From the NCBI RefSeq assembly GCF_018860805.1, contig NZ_JAHKQR010000011.1:1483219-1547218 (forward strand): 64,000 nt of DNA. The letters run 5' to 3'. The position numbers were made by a program, and so were the translations under genes. This DNA is from Aestuariibacter sp. A3R04. GTDB lineage: Bacteria; Pseudomonadota; Gammaproteobacteria; Enterobacterales; Alteromonadaceae. Each line of letters starts with the position of its first letter. Within the stretch, counting starts at the first letter, position 1. A model generated the notes under the pieces. That model did no database searches. It saw only the letters and a program-made list of their open reading frames with translations, and was not told the origin of the DNA. Below are positions 26,959 to 36,816 of this stretch, piece by piece.

Positions 26959-27617
26959 ACCACCACACTTGTTGTTACGGATAGATTTTGTCCAAGAGCC
27001 GCTGTGATTGAATCACCAGCGTGCAACGGCCCTACGCCTTTGGGCGTGCCTGTTAAGATTACATCTCCAGCTTGCAAAGAAAAGACATGAGACATCTCGG
27101 CGATAAGCTCGGCCATAGGCCTTATCATGAATTTACTGTTACCTTGCTGACGAGTATCACCATTGATATGCAAAGAGAATGTAATGTCCTGGAGATCGCT
27201 AAACTGACTCACTGGTATGAAACAACTAAGCGGACAACTAAAATCAAAAGCTTTCGCGCGTTCCCACGGATAACCTTTGGCTTTCAGCGACGACTGCACA
27301 TCGCGAAGGGTAAGATCCAGCCCCAGCCCCACTCCCCATATCGCGGCGAGAACATTATCTTTAGAAGCCTTGCACAAAGGAGCTTTAAGTAAAACCGTCA
27401 ACTCCAGTTCATTGTGACACGCTCCCAACGCGTCCGGTATGACGATAGGCTCTGACATGTGGCACAATGCTGGTTGTGGCTTCATAAACAACAAGGCGTC
27501 ATCAGGCACTTCGTTATTTAACTCCTGGACATGGTCGAGATAGTTACGACCCACACACAACGCCCGGGTTACTGGCAACCCTATGGGCTGTGCGAGCTCA
27601 TTGAGATGTTGGTACAT
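26955..27617 (-). CDS. ycgM: Fumarylacetoacetate hydrolase family protein YcgM
   Basis: FAH-fold enzyme of 220 residues. It shows CVGRNYLDHVQEL, the LFMKPQPAL segment, HNELELTVLL with the metal-binding Glu residues, and the C-terminal GDVILTGTPKGVGPL. Family members include oxaloacetate tautomerases/decarboxylases, which is the probable activity. It lies in an apparent minus-strand operon with the lytic transglycosylase (1 nt apart) and ycgN (overlap). Confidence 0.88.
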   Translation of the reverse strand: MYQHLNELAQPIGLPVTRALCVGRNYLDHVQELNNEVPDDALLFMKPQPALCHMSEPIVIPDALGACHNELELTVLLKAPLCKASKDNVLAAIWGVGLGLDLTLRDVQSSLKAKGYPWERAKAFDFSCPLSCFIPVSQFSDLQDITFSLHINGDTRQQGNSKFMIRPMAELIAEMSHVFSLQAGDVILTGTPKGVGPLHAGDSITAALGQNLSVTTSVVV

Positions 27618-27618
27618 A

Positions 27619-28635
27619 TCAATAACCTTTGTTTATTCGGTCCGCTAAGTAACTAACGGAAAGACCAAAGTACGATGAGCGATTCCACTTCATCAAGGTA
27701 TGAAAATTATTGTATACCAAGTACAAACGCCCGCTGGGACCATCCGGCATGATTAGCGACGCTTTTACATCTACTGCGGGTAAAGGTGACATATCAAACT
27801 TTCGCACTCCCCTGGCTTGCCAGGTTGACAGTGGAACAAATTTATCTTTGTCCAAGCCGCTGTGTTCACCATGGTACTGAGCAGTAAATTTCACCTGCCT
27901 GCCCCAGGTGTAACTGTCGTCCCAGCCTTCGCTGGCCAAAAAATTGGCAATAGATGCAAATACATCCGCAGGCGTGCCCCAAATATCTTTTTTGCCATCG
28001 CCGTCATAATCCACTGCATAAGTTAAAAATGAGGTTGGCATAAACTGACTTTGTCCCATCGCACCTGCCCATGAGCCCTTAAGTGCATCAACCTGAACAT
28101 GGCCTTCTTGTACAATGCTAAGAGCGGCAAAAAATTGCTTTTTGAACAATGCTTCACGCCTACCTTCATACGCCAGAGAGGTAAGGGCTGAAAACACAGG
28201 GTAACTCCCTTGTATTTTACCAAAATTCGATTCATTGCCCCATAAGGCGACAATGAAGCGAGCCTGAACACCGTACTTGTTACTGATTTCGTCCAACAGT
28301 GCTTTGTGATGTTCATATAAACTTACTGCCTGCTTAACTTTCCAGTCAGGAACCCGAGTATTGAGATAGTCATCCAGCGTAATTTTCTTTTCTGGCTGAT
28401 TTTTGTCCGCTTTAACCACCGTAGGACGAAAAGTCGCAGTGGCAATCGCAGCATCCACCACTGCCGGATCGTAGCCCATTTCCTTAGCTTCTGAAGCTAA
28501 TTGTCGAAGGTACAGTTGATAACCCTGCTCGCTTTTCTCTGTATTACTACCTTGTGCCGCAATTGGCTGCGTAAAAATAGCCAACACCAGCACACCGAAA
28601 AACACTATAAACCTACCCATGTTCAATACCCGCAT
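27619..28635 (-). CDS. MltB-type lytic murein transglycosylase
   Basis: Periplasmic peptidoglycan lyase forming 1,6-anhydro-muropeptides. The 338-residue protein has a cleavable signal peptide (about 1-28, ending PIAAQ) and no lipobox, so it is soluble, unlike MltB itself. The catalytic Glu135 lies in ALWGNESNFGK. AMGQSQFMPTSFL and DYDGDGKKDIW are further family hallmarks. The ATG at 28635 overlaps the ycgL stop as TGATG, which decides the start. It sits between ycgL and ycgM, an insertion relative to the E. coli order. Confidence 0.9.
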   Translation of the reverse strand: MRVLNMGRFIVFFGVLVLAIFTQPIAAQGSNTEKSEQGYQLYLRQLASEAKEMGYDPAVVDAAIATATFRPTVVKADKNQPEKKITLDDYLNTRVPDWKVKQAVSLYEHHKALLDEISNKYGVQARFIVALWGNESNFGKIQGSYPVFSALTSLAYEGRREALFKKQFFAALSIVQEGHVQVDALKGSWAGAMGQSQFMPTSFLTYAVDYDGDGKKDIWGTPADVFASIANFLASEGWDDSYTWGRQVKFTAQYHGEHSGLDKDKFVPLSTWQARGVRKFDMSPLPAVDVKASLIMPDGPSGRLYLVYNNFHTLMKWNRSSYFGLSVSYLADRINKGY

Positions 28636-28931
28636 CAGCACTTTTTATCTACGTGAGGAGGCATTCCCAACGATTGCCTGTGAGATGCCAGCAAATCTTC
28701 TTGCTTTGGCGGCATCTGCAGATAAAAACCTTTCTCTTCTATGGCACCCTTAACATCGTTTTTATCTACACCCGCCAGCCGGTGATGCTTGTCTAAAGCA
28801 ACAAGCATCACCAGTTCCGGGTTACCAAATTTGTCCATTAGCACATCGGGAACATCATCAAAGGCATTTTTTCCAGGCACGTAAAGATACATTCCCTCTT
28901 TCTTACGTGTTTTATAAACTGCACAAAGCAT
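28635..28931 (-). CDS. ycgL: YcgL domain protein
   Basis: A 98-residue member of the small YcgL family (UPF0745) with the characteristic [16 protein letters not shown] start and [14 protein letters not shown] near the C-terminus. The function is not established. It follows rnd by 11 nt and overlaps the transglycosylase start. Confidence 0.9.
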   Translation of the reverse strand: MLCAVYKTRKKEGMYLYVPGKNAFDDVPDVLMDKFGNPELVMLVALDKHHRLAGVDKNDVKGAIEEKGFYLQMPPKQEDLLASHRQSLGMPPHVDKKC

Positions 28932-28942
28932 ACAAAGTCTCG

Positions 28943-30109
28943 CTACTGGTGATTTTCTGCAGGTTCAATGGTACCGACAATATTTTCTATCTGCTCTTTC
29001 AGCAGTGGTGCGCGCCACCCCGACACTAAATCGGGAAATAAGCCCTGAACGCGATATTCATCATTGTCGAACCATTGCCATTTTAGCACCTGATTAATTT
29101 GTTTTTTAGACGCAATGACATCTTCTCCCACGCCCTGTTGCTGCGCTACCAAAGAACAAACGGCTTTAACAGCACTCATTGTCTTTTTATATTGAGGGAA
29201 ATCTATGAGCCGCTTAATGCGAGTTAAACGCAAATGTGGGGGGGTATCTTCAAAAAGTGCTCTGGCTTCCTGAACTAAGGCAAGAAGTGTATCACTGTAA
29301 CGTCTGAATGTTTGTGGAGGCAATCCCACATTGCTCAGCGCATTTCGACTTCCGGGCAATTTGAACGCAATATCGAACAGTTGACTTTCACGCACAACAA
29401 AATTCAAGGCGATATTTTTCTGCCGTGCAACAGTGAGTCTCCAGGCAGCCAGGTGCCTGAAGACAGTTAGCTGCTCTACATTCAGACGCCAAGTATTTTT
29501 TAACTGAAGATATGCAAACTCCGGCGGAATTTGCGCGCGTTTTTTTTCTGCCAAACCTACAATTTCTTCTGTCACCCAGTGGTATTTGTCAATCTGATTA
29601 ATTCGCGCTTCCAATACGGTATAAGCAGGTAGTAAGTAAAGCACGTCATTAGCAGCATAGTGCAACTGTGCATCCCTGAGCGGTCTCGCCAACCAGTCGG
29701 TCCGCGACTCTCCTTTATCCAGGATTTTATCACACAGCATTTCCACCAATTTTGCATAACCCAGTGTGGGGCCAAGCCCTAGTACACTGGCAGCAACCTG
29801 AGTATCAAAAATGGGCGACGGAATACAATTAAAGGCAGTTAAAAATGTTTCAAGATCTTCCGAGCACGAATGCAGCACTTTCACCACATTTTCGTTTTCC
29901 ATTAATGCCACAAAGGATGTCATGTCATCAATGGCCAGTGGGTCGATAAGGGCGAGCTGTTCTCCGTCGTACAATTGCAACAAGCCCAATTGAGGTGTGA
30001 GGGTTCTCGTGCGTACGAATTCTGTATCAATGGCTACAGCCTTGGCCCGGGCCGCTCGCTGGCATAGCGCCGTTAGTGCATTTTCGTCTGTGATTAATGT
30101 GTAATTCAT
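28943..30109 (-). CDS. rnd: Ribonuclease D
   Basis: 3'-5' exoribonuclease that trims tRNA precursors and other small RNAs. The DEDD nuclease domain (about 1-180) shows [12 protein letters not shown] (Asp, Glu), [11 protein letters not shown] (Asp) and [11 protein letters not shown] (Tyr/Asp of the DEDDy class). One or two HRDC helical domains follow. Length 388 is close to E. coli RNase D (375). It lies just downstream of fadD, as in E. coli, with the fadD terminator between them. Confidence 0.95.
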   Translation of the reverse strand: MNYTLITDENALTALCQRAARAKAVAIDTEFVRTRTLTPQLGLLQLYDGEQLALIDPLAIDDMTSFVALMENENVVKVLHSCSEDLETFLTAFNCIPSPIFDTQVAASVLGLGPTLGYAKLVEMLCDKILDKGESRTDWLARPLRDAQLHYAANDVLYLLPAYTVLEARINQIDKYHWVTEEIVGLAEKKRAQIPPEFAYLQLKNTWRLNVEQLTVFRHLAAWRLTVARQKNIALNFVVRESQLFDIAFKLPGSRNALSNVGLPPQTFRRYSDTLLALVQEARALFEDTPPHLRLTRIKRLIDFPQYKKTMSAVKAVCSLVAQQQGVGEDVIASKKQINQVLKWQWFDNDEYRVQGLFPDLVSGWRAPLLKEQIENIVGTIEPAENHQ

Positions 30110-30112
30110 TAT

Positions 30113-30141
30113 ATAAAACAGCCGGCAATCTTGCCGGCTGT
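30113..30141 (-). terminator. Terminator of fadD
   Basis: Arms ACAGCCGGCAA and TTGCCGGCTGT (11 bp) with a very short 2-nt loop (effectively 4 after fraying), then TTTTATATA on the minus strand. It lies between fadD and rnd. Confidence 0.8.
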
Positions 30142-30169
30142 CCTGATTAGTTAAGCAGAGCGTTTTGAG

Positions 30170-31822
30170 CTAGTCGCGCAATTCCCTGCGTAAAATTTTA
30201 CCAACATTAGTTTTTGGCAACTCATTTTTAAATTCTACGTGTTTTGGTACCTTGTAGCCAGTGAGATGCTTTCTACAATGAGCTATGACAGTTTCCGCTG
30301 TAAGGCTACTATTTCTCGCCACGATAAACAGTTTAACAACTTCACCACTAACTTCATGAGGCACACCGATGGCCGCCGCTTCAACTACATCCTCATGCAT
30401 AGCCGCGACTTCTTCGATTTCGTTAGGGAACACGTTGAAGCCTGAAACCAGAATCATATCTTTTTTACGGTCAACAATATACAAATAACCTTGCTCATCT
30501 GCTTTGGCAATGTCACCGGTAGCCAGCCATCCGTCTTTCAGAATTTCGTCTGTTTCGTCGGGACGATTGAGATAGCCCTTCATGACTTGAGGACCTTTTA
30601 CCCACATCTCCCCGGCTTCACCGAGAGGTACCTCGTTGCCGTCATCGTCCAGCAAGCGAATTCCCGTTGATGGCACAGGCATGCCAATTGCGCCTTTATA
30701 TGCTTCTATAGTAGGCGGATTAACAGTGACGACGGGTGAACATTCGGTGAGACCGTACCCTTCAAGTAATACAGTGCCAGTAACTTGCTCCCAACGTTCT
30801 GCCACCGGACGTTGCACGGCCATACCACCGCCCAAGCCAAACTTAAACCTGGAGAAATCCAGCTCATTGAACCCTGGCGTATTAAGTAAACCATTGAAAA
30901 GGGTATTCACCCCGGGCAAAATAGCAAAATTGTGTTTGGATAACTCTTTAACAAATGCTGGCATATCCCGTGGATTGGTGATCAGCAAATTCGGACATCC
31001 GAATTTGAGAAACAGTAAGCAGTTGGCCAATAACGCAAAAATATGGTAGAGCGGCAGTGCAGTAACGACTAAGTCCTCTCCCGGCTCAATCACAATTTCG
31101 AGGATCCCCGATACTTGCTCAAGGTTGGCAATCATATTGCGATGAGTAAGCATAGCGCCTTTCGATACTCCGGTTGTTCCCCCGGTATACTGTAGGAAAG
31201 CAAGATCATCCCCATTGACATCCACTCTTTCATAGGACAGTTTAGCTCCTGCTTTTACCGCCTGCATAAATGATTCAGCTGCGGGCAAATCGAAATCTGG
31301 CACCAGTTTTTTTACATACTTAACAACAAAATTAACTACCCAGCGTTTAGGTGCTGGCAGCATATCGCCCAGCGCAGTGCGAAGTACTTTTTTCACTGGT
31401 GTGTCAGCGACAACACTCTCCAGTGTCGCAGCAAAATTATCCACGATCACGATGGCCTGAACATTGGCATCGGTCAGTTGATGCTTTAGCTCCCGGGCAG
31501 TATACAAAGGATTTACATTTACTACTGTCATACCAGCCCGAAGGATACCGAACATAGCCACGGGATACTGCAGTAAATTGGGCATCATAATGGCTACTGC
31601 GTCACCCCGTTTCAAACCGCTGTTTTGCAAATATGCAGCGAATTGCTCGGTCAGCGCATCCAGTTCGTTAAACGTCAGGCGTTGCCCCATGTTAATGTAA
31701 GCTGTTTTGTCGCCATAGGCGGACACAGATTGTTCGAAAATATCCACGACAGATGCGTAGCGATCGGGATCGATTTCTGCCGATACGCTGGGGTCGTAAT
31801 GCTCAAGCCAAATTTTTTCCAC
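30170..31822 (-). CDS. fadD: Long-chain fatty acid-CoA ligase
   Basis: Activates long-chain fatty acids to acyl-CoA during uptake, the entry to beta-oxidation. It matches E. coli FadD throughout: [13 protein letters not shown] at the start, the ATP-binding [14 protein letters not shown], the linker [13 protein letters not shown] and the C-terminal [14 protein letters not shown] with catalytic Lys. The GTG at 31822 is chosen because GGAGGG precedes it and it aligns with the E. coli first residue; an ATG at 31840 would add six residues. The fadD-rnd order is conserved. A strong FadR-like operator lies 67-83 nt upstream. Confidence 0.95.
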   Translation of the reverse strand: MEKIWLEHYDPSVSAEIDPDRYASVVDIFEQSVSAYGDKTAYINMGQRLTFNELDALTEQFAAYLQNSGLKRGDAVAIMMPNLLQYPVAMFGILRAGMTVVNVNPLYTARELKHQLTDANVQAIVIVDNFAATLESVVADTPVKKVLRTALGDMLPAPKRWVVNFVVKYVKKLVPDFDLPAAESFMQAVKAGAKLSYERVDVNGDDLAFLQYTGGTTGVSKGAMLTHRNMIANLEQVSGILEIVIEPGEDLVVTALPLYHIFALLANCLLFLKFGCPNLLITNPRDMPAFVKELSKHNFAILPGVNTLFNGLLNTPGFNELDFSRFKFGLGGGMAVQRPVAERWEQVTGTVLLEGYGLTECSPVVTVNPPTIEAYKGAIGMPVPSTGIRLLDDDGNEVPLGEAGEMWVKGPQVMKGYLNRPDETDEILKDGWLATGDIAKADEQGYLYIVDRKKDMILVSGFNVFPNEIEEVAAMHEDVVEAAAIGVPHEVSGEVVKLFIVARNSSLTAETVIAHCRKHLTGYKVPKHVEFKNELPKTNVGKILRRELRD

Positions 31823-31888
31823 ACACCCTCCGGAAGCCATTTTTCTTATTATTCGAAGAAAAAGAATACGATTTAACCAATTATTTAC

Positions 31889-31905
31889 AACTGGTCTGAT
31901 TTGTT
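31889..31905. promoter_or_regulatory. FadR operator upstream of fadD
   Basis: AACTGGTCTGATTTGTT matches the FadR consensus AACTGGTCNGACNNGTT at nearly every fixed position. Given a bona fide fadR gene 14 kb away in the same window, acyl-CoA-relieved repression of fadD is very likely. Confidence 0.75.
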
Positions 31906-31947
31906 ACGTATATTATAGGATGAATAAGAAAAGATAAACGTCACTGT

Positions 31948-32787
31948 TTACAATTGTTCAACAAATTGCCTAATCGACGAGCCGACTTCGTCTGTTTTCT
32001 CCATGTGAATGTGATGACCACCTTCAAAGGTATGGCGTTGACTATTGCTGAACCATGTTTTTCTATTTTTATATAGCGCATTGATTTCTTTGAAGCTTTT
32101 ACTGGCTGCGCCAATCCACACAGGGCAATTTATGTTGCGCATTAGCGCTTCTGCTTGTGCTTCAGTGAGCCTGAGTGTAGAACGAGTACGCAATTTGGGA
32201 TCGCTGGCCCAAAAACAGTGTCCGGAAGCGTCCTGTGTTAAATTTCGTTCAATAATTAATCGTGCGTGTTCAGCCTGAATATCGGTGATAGCACAGCGAG
32301 CCTTTACTGCATCATTAAGGTTAACCACCTGCAACTTGTTACGAACTTTCTTATAGCGGCTGCGAATAGACGCATTTATCTGCTCAGCACTGGATGATTC
32401 CGCCATCGTCAGTGGTCCACATGCGTCAATACTGACAACGCCTGTCACTTGCTCCGGAAATACGGCAGCGTACAAGGTTGCCAAAACTCCCCCTAGTGAG
32501 TGTCCCAACATAATCACGTGCTCGAAGCCCTGCTTCTGAATGAAAGTGTAAATATCCTGCAAGTAGTCCATTTGATGATAATGCGCCCCGTGAGGGCGAT
32601 GAAACGAGCGGCCATGTCCGGGCAGATCCAGTGCAATGAAGCGGCTGTCACGTAGGTACGGCGCTAATGGTGCTAACGACGCAGCATTGTCCAAAAAACC
32701 ATGTAAGCCGATAATCACTCTCCCGCTACCTTGGTTATCCAGCGCAGACAGTGTTGTATTTCCAAGTGAAAATGCGGTTTCGATCAT
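31948..32787 (-). CDS. Alpha/beta hydrolase
   Basis: A 279-residue alpha/beta-fold hydrolase: GLHGFLDNAAS (oxyanion-hole HG), ALDLPGHGRS, the nucleophile elbow GHSLGG with Ser, and a final EGGHHIHMEKTDEV with the catalytic His. The substrate is unknown; the family includes esterases and thioesterases. It lies between slp and fadD, an insertion relative to E. coli. The slp terminator separates it from its upstream neighbour, so it has its own promoter. Confidence 0.85.
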   Translation of the reverse strand: MIETAFSLGNTTLSALDNQGSGRVIIGLHGFLDNAASLAPLAPYLRDSRFIALDLPGHGRSFHRPHGAHYHQMDYLQDIYTFIQKQGFEHVIMLGHSLGGVLATLYAAVFPEQVTGVVSIDACGPLTMAESSSAEQINASIRSRYKKVRNKLQVVNLNDAVKARCAITDIQAEHARLIIERNLTQDASGHCFWASDPKLRTRSTLRLTEAQAEALMRNINCPVWIGAASKSFKEINALYKNRKTWFSNSQRHTFEGGHHIHMEKTDEVGSSIRQFVEQL

Positions 32788-32816
32788 AACGGTTCCTCAA
32801 CGCGGCAATAACTAGC

Positions 32817-32842
32817 AAAAAGCGGCAACTCTGTGCCGCTTT
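32817..32842 (-). terminator. Terminator after slp (AAGCGGCA-type hairpin)
   Basis: AAAAAGCGGCA and TGCCGCTTT pair around a 6-nt loop, with the U-run on the minus strand, 25 nt after the slp stop codon. It has the same stem core as the terminators at 10816 and 60741. Confidence 0.8.
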
Positions 32843-32866
32843 ATAAGGAAAATGCTTGCCACTTGA

Positions 32867-33592
32867 TCACTTTATTTTTGTACGGGCACCACCCGCCACC
32901 GGTGAAGGCGTAGAAGCCGAGGGCCGTGAGATCACAGCTCGGGGACGGTGAGTAGTCGGCTGACTAACACCCACATTGCCGCGAGACACGATCGGACGAG
33001 AATAACTTCTTACTACCCGGTTGTTGTAATAATATGCCGGCCCCAGACCTGCGCCAAATGCAAATGGCGAATAATAAGGTCGGTAAAACGAATAATAGTA
33101 GGGTGAATACCAGCCTAGTCGATAGTCAAAAAACATAGGGTGAATAAAATTCACCGAGTTGACCCGCCAAAAGTGGAAGTTACTACCCGCTAGCCTGGGG
33201 TACATGTAAGGTTGTTCGCCCACCATACCAGCAATAGGCGCTTTAACCTTACCAACAAACGTTACTGCGCGTCCTTCTTCAAAGTTAATTGGGTCTACAA
33301 ACCCGTCCATTTCAACTTTAAAGCGCCCAATTGTCTCTTCTCTGGTATTGGGTCTACCATAGTGATTGAGTGGAAAATTGACGACTTCTACAAACGTTTT
33401 ATCATCTTTGTTCTCAACTCCGACAACCACACCACCCCAGCGCGCAGTTTGCCCTCGTACCATTTCTCCGCCTGTCACCGCCTTGTTATAACTTACAAGA
33501 TTGGTTCCCTCTGGCACGGCAATATCATCTGGTATGATAGAGCAGCCTGCCATCAACACTACTGTCACCAGCATGACAAAACTACGTAACAT
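32867..33592 (-). CDS. Slp/YeaY-family outer membrane lipoprotein with long C-terminal tail
   Basis: A 241-residue lipoprotein with lipobox LMAGC (Cys about residue 17). The Slp domain (about 18-150) has RWGGVVVGVENKDDKTFVEV, NFPLNHYGRPNTREET and GRAVTFVGKVKA. E. coli Slp and YeaY end soon after this. Here about 90 extra residues follow: a Tyr/Phe/Pro-rich stretch (YSPYYYSFYRPYYSPF) and then a Ser/Arg/Pro tail with repeats of the type RPxxS. Gene order tsaB-slp-fadD corresponds to yeaZ-yeaY-fadD of E. coli. Confidence 0.88.
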   Translation of the reverse strand: MLRSFVMLVTVVLMAGCSIIPDDIAVPEGTNLVSYNKAVTGGEMVRGQTARWGGVVVGVENKDDKTFVEVVNFPLNHYGRPNTREETIGRFKVEMDGFVDPINFEEGRAVTFVGKVKAPIAGMVGEQPYMYPRLAGSNFHFWRVNSVNFIHPMFFDYRLGWYSPYYYSFYRPYYSPFAFGAGLGPAYYYNNRVVRSYSRPIVSRGNVGVSQPTTHRPRAVISRPSASTPSPVAGGARTKIK

Positions 33593-33697
33593 GTCGCCCC
33601 CTCAAAATACACATTTCTACATACTTAGTATTGCTAACGTAAGCTGAATGGAAACTGAATACAACCGCCTAAAAGTATTTAGCATAGACAAGAGGTG

Positions 33698-34006
33698 TTA
33701 CGCGTATATATCCACGCCAAGGAGTTGCCGGATATTGTCGCGTTGTGTTTCGCGCTCAAGACTCTGATAAGCTGCGACAACCCCCCGACCTCGGCCTTCC
33801 GGTTGATCGTAGCCAGTTTGCTGATGAAATTTCTGGGCCGAATTCAGCACGGCATCAGAGGAGCTAGAGCGAATACTATTGGCGTACTCTACTGCCTCAG
33901 TCGCTGCACTCGACGGCTCACTACTGCGGGCATCGATACGTTCAGGCTGCTTCTTCTGAGGCGCCTGCTCTGGTCTGATAATACTAAACCCGGACTGAAT
34001 TTCCAC
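33698..34006 (-). CDS. Conserved hypothetical protein with C-terminal RQLLGVDIYA motif
   Basis: A 102-residue hydrophilic protein starting at GTG. The first half is low-complexity (Ser/Ala/Glu) and the last 30 residues look conserved: GVVAAYQSLERETQRDNIRQ followed by LLGVDIYA. I recall this ending from small hypothetical proteins in related marine bacteria. No membrane segment or signal is visible and no function is known. It lies between tsaB and slp; a plus-strand frame across it is a shadow. Confidence 0.65.
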   Translation of the reverse strand: MEIQSGFSIIRPEQAPQKKQPERIDARSSEPSSAATEAVEYANSIRSSSSDAVLNSAQKFHQQTGYDQPEGRGRGVVAAYQSLERETQRDNIRQLLGVDIYA

Positions 34007-34131
34007 GAACTATCGCTTTTCCTTTACCCGTCGCTTATCCACTACTCTTCACCGCTGTATTCGGCAGGGAACTGCTCGGAACGAACGTTGACTCAATTCT
34101 ACTGCACCAAATACAAGCAATTTAGGCGCCA

Positions 34132-34806
34132 TTATTCTCTACCCGGTAATTTTTTCCAGGTAACCTTGTCGCGCAAGTAAACAGGTTCAACTTCCTCAGG
34201 GAGACTCACCCGCCCTGTTTCAAAAAGAACCCGTCCCAGAGGCAGCATGAATTCAGCCCGTGGGTACAACACTTGTGGCGCGCTATCGAGCTGCGATGAT
34301 AGCGCTTCATACGCTTTCCAACCAGTGCCAACGGCAACATACGCTGCGGGCAATAAGCCGGCGGCCTGCTCTGGCGGACAAACTATCTCTTGGTCAACCA
34401 AAGTTGCCACACCATCTACATTTTGGTAAACCGCGAAGTACACCTCTCCCATTCTCGCATCAATAGCGCAGGCAACACATGAAGTCTGCGTATCATCTAG
34501 TGCTTGTTGTGCCATAGCCGCTAACGTGCTGACGCCTGCCACCTTTAATCCTGTACCGAGAGACAGCCCCTGAATCATACCTGTGGCAATTCTAACGCCG
34601 GTAAAACTGCCGGGCCCTCGCCCGTATATTAATCCGTCTAAATCTGCCAGTGATAGGCTGGCCTCTGTTAGTAGTGCATCAACCATAGGCAGCAAACGTT
34701 GACTGTGCTGCTGTGGGCAAATCTCAAAATTGGCAATTACACTACTGCCAGCGTACACAGCCACAGAGCACGCTTCAGTAGCGGTATCTATTGCAAGGAG
34801 TTTCAT
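34132..34806 (-). CDS. tsaB: tRNA threonylcarbamoyladenosine biosynthesis protein TsaB
   Basis: Partner of TsaD in forming t6A at position 37 of ANN-decoding tRNAs. The 224-residue protein has the actin-like ATPase fold of the family: LLAIDTATEACSVAV at the N-terminus, HSQRLLPMVDALL, and YGRGPGSFTGVRIATG with the dimer-interface helix. It follows yoaA by 12 nt, the E. coli order. Confidence 0.95.
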   Translation of the reverse strand: MKLLAIDTATEACSVAVYAGSSVIANFEICPQQHSQRLLPMVDALLTEASLSLADLDGLIYGRGPGSFTGVRIATGMIQGLSLGTGLKVAGVSTLAAMAQQALDDTQTSCVACAIDARMGEVYFAVYQNVDGVATLVDQEIVCPPEQAAGLLPAAYVAVGTGWKAYEALSSQLDSAPQVLYPRAEFMLPLGRVLFETGRVSLPEEVEPVYLRDKVTWKKLPGRE

Positions 34807-34818
34807 TGTTATTTCTCG

Positions 34819-36732
34819 CTATTCAATAGCTTTTAAAAAAGCATCAACCACGTCCAGAGAACGGGTTCGTTTCATATTCGGCAGGCTGGAGACAAACGTC
34901 TGAGCGTAATTTTTCGTCACTAGCCGGTTGTCACATATTACAAGTACGCCTTTGTCTGACGGATCGCGGATGAGCCGCCCTGCGCCTTGTTTCAAAGTGA
35001 TGACTGCCTGCGGTATTTGGATTGCTGCAAAGGGGTTTGCCCCGCGTTTTCTCACATCTTCTATGCGTGCTTGCAACAGAGGATCGTCCGGCGAAGCAAA
35101 AGGTAGTTTATCAATCATTACGCATATGAGATCACTGCCTCGCACATCAACCCCTTCCCAAAATGCACCGGTGCCCAGTAACACCGCCCGCTCATCAGCT
35201 AAATACGCGTCAAGCAAAGCTTGTTTGGTCGTGGTTCCCTGTACCAGTAGCGTATTATCTACTGCGTCCTCTAAACGCTTTGCAATCTCTCTTAACATAG
35301 CGTGACTCGTAAAGAGCAAAAAACAGCGCCCTCGACTAGCCACGATCAAGCGCTTGGCGGTCTCAAACAGCGTTTCTCTCATTGCATAACTGTTTGGTTC
35401 AGGCAAGTATCGGGGCACGCAGAGCATGGCTTGTTGCTGATAGTCAAAAGGGCTTTCTAATTCTAATGTACGGGCATCTTCGAGTCCCATACGTTTTTGG
35501 AAATGAGTAAAACCACCATCTACTGTTAGCGTTGCGGAAGTAAATACCCACCCCCGGGAAACCGCATTGATGAAACGACGGAACTTTGCGGCAATGGAAA
35601 GAGGTGTAAGATGAAGAATCATGTGCCTGTGTGTGGTTTCATACCACAGACTTACGCCTTGTTGCTCCGCATCGCACAACGCTGCGAGTTGCTCTCGCGT
35701 CTGCACCACCCTTTCGTAAATATTGTCGAGATCTTTATCGCGGCCAATATGGAGTTTTATGACCTCGTGTAGCACGCCGATGCCATCAGTTAACCGTGCT
35801 ATCTGGATTTTTACATCGTCTCGCTGCAAAGCTTCAGCCCAGTTACCTCGTTCAGGGTTGTCGGGAAACAATAAACGCAGATCAGCAGCCGCTATTCTGC
35901 ACTTTTCTGCAGTTTTATCCAGTTGCTCTGCATCTTTTAAAACCGTGCGATACAACACATTAATATCTTTCGCCAACTCCTGTATCTGACGGGTAGACAC
36001 CGCCTCGCCGAAATAATCGCTGGCAATGTCCGGAATTTGGTGTGCCTCGTCGAAAATAATGGCGTCCGCCTCCGGAATGAGCTCTCCAAAACCAGTATCT
36101 TTTAGCGCCATATCAGCGAAAAAAAGATGGTGATTGACCACGATGATATCGGCCTCCAAAGCTTTTCGCCGCGCCTTAACCAGGTAGCAGTCTTCGTATT
36201 GGGGGCAATCCCGCCCCAGACAATTGTCTACCGTTGAGGTTACTAATGGCAGTACTTTGGCATCTTCCGGCAAGGTTTTCAGTTCGCCTATATCACCGGT
36301 TCTTGTAGTCTCGGCCCAACTTCTAACAGTTGTCAGTTGGCCCAGAACCTCTTTTTCTACGAGTACTGAGTTACCTCCGTGCTGCCCCATTCGATGCAAA
36401 CACAGATAATTGGCCCGCCCTTTTAACAGCGCTGTTTTTCGCCGGCTCCCCAGGGCTTTTTTCACTACCGGTAAATCACGGTGATACAGTTGCTCCTGCA
36501 GATTTTTCGTTCCGGTGGAGATAATAGCTTTGCCTTCGGCTAAAAGCGCCGGGCCCAAGTACGCAAATGTTTTCCCCGTGCCCGTGCCGGCTTCCACAAT
36601 GAGACTGTGCTGGTCATCCAACGCTGATTTAACCGCTTTCGCCATATTGGTTTGTGCATCACGGGGCATAAACCCTAGAATGGCCTTAGCGAGCAACCCG
36701 TCAGATGTAAAAAGATCAGAAACTGATGGCAT
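34819..36732 (-). CDS. yoaA: XPD-like Fe-S DNA helicase YoaA
   Basis: Superfamily 2 helicase of the DinG/XPD group that helps repair replication damage with the DNA polymerase III chi subunit in E. coli. The 637-residue protein shows Walker A in VEAGTGTGKTFAYL, the Fe-S cysteines in NCLGRDCPQYEDCYLVKAR, the DEAH box (IIFDEAHQIPD) and the C-terminal motif VI QGAGRLIR. It is upstream of tsaB on the same strand. Confidence 0.94.
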   Translation of the reverse strand: MPSVSDLFTSDGLLAKAILGFMPRDAQTNMAKAVKSALDDQHSLIVEAGTGTGKTFAYLGPALLAEGKAIISTGTKNLQEQLYHRDLPVVKKALGSRRKTALLKGRANYLCLHRMGQHGGNSVLVEKEVLGQLTTVRSWAETTRTGDIGELKTLPEDAKVLPLVTSTVDNCLGRDCPQYEDCYLVKARRKALEADIIVVNHHLFFADMALKDTGFGELIPEADAIIFDEAHQIPDIASDYFGEAVSTRQIQELAKDINVLYRTVLKDAEQLDKTAEKCRIAAADLRLLFPDNPERGNWAEALQRDDVKIQIARLTDGIGVLHEVIKLHIGRDKDLDNIYERVVQTREQLAALCDAEQQGVSLWYETTHRHMILHLTPLSIAAKFRRFINAVSRGWVFTSATLTVDGGFTHFQKRMGLEDARTLELESPFDYQQQAMLCVPRYLPEPNSYAMRETLFETAKRLIVASRGRCFLLFTSHAMLREIAKRLEDAVDNTLLVQGTTTKQALLDAYLADERAVLLGTGAFWEGVDVRGSDLICVMIDKLPFASPDDPLLQARIEDVRKRGANPFAAIQIPQAVITLKQGAGRLIRDPSDKGVLVICDNRLVTKNYAQTFVSSLPNMKRTRSLDVVDAFLKAIE

Positions 36733-36816
36733 AAAAAACCACTACAAATCGAAAGGCGTTATTATGCCAGATTCTTACGCGAAAAGGAGGGTGATTTCAC
36801 TGCACCCAAGACCTGT

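Noticed and set aside
33695..34180. 161-codon plus-strand frame over the gene between slp and tsaB
   Set aside because: It is antisense to the end of tsaB and to a minus-strand gene with a conserved-looking C-terminus.
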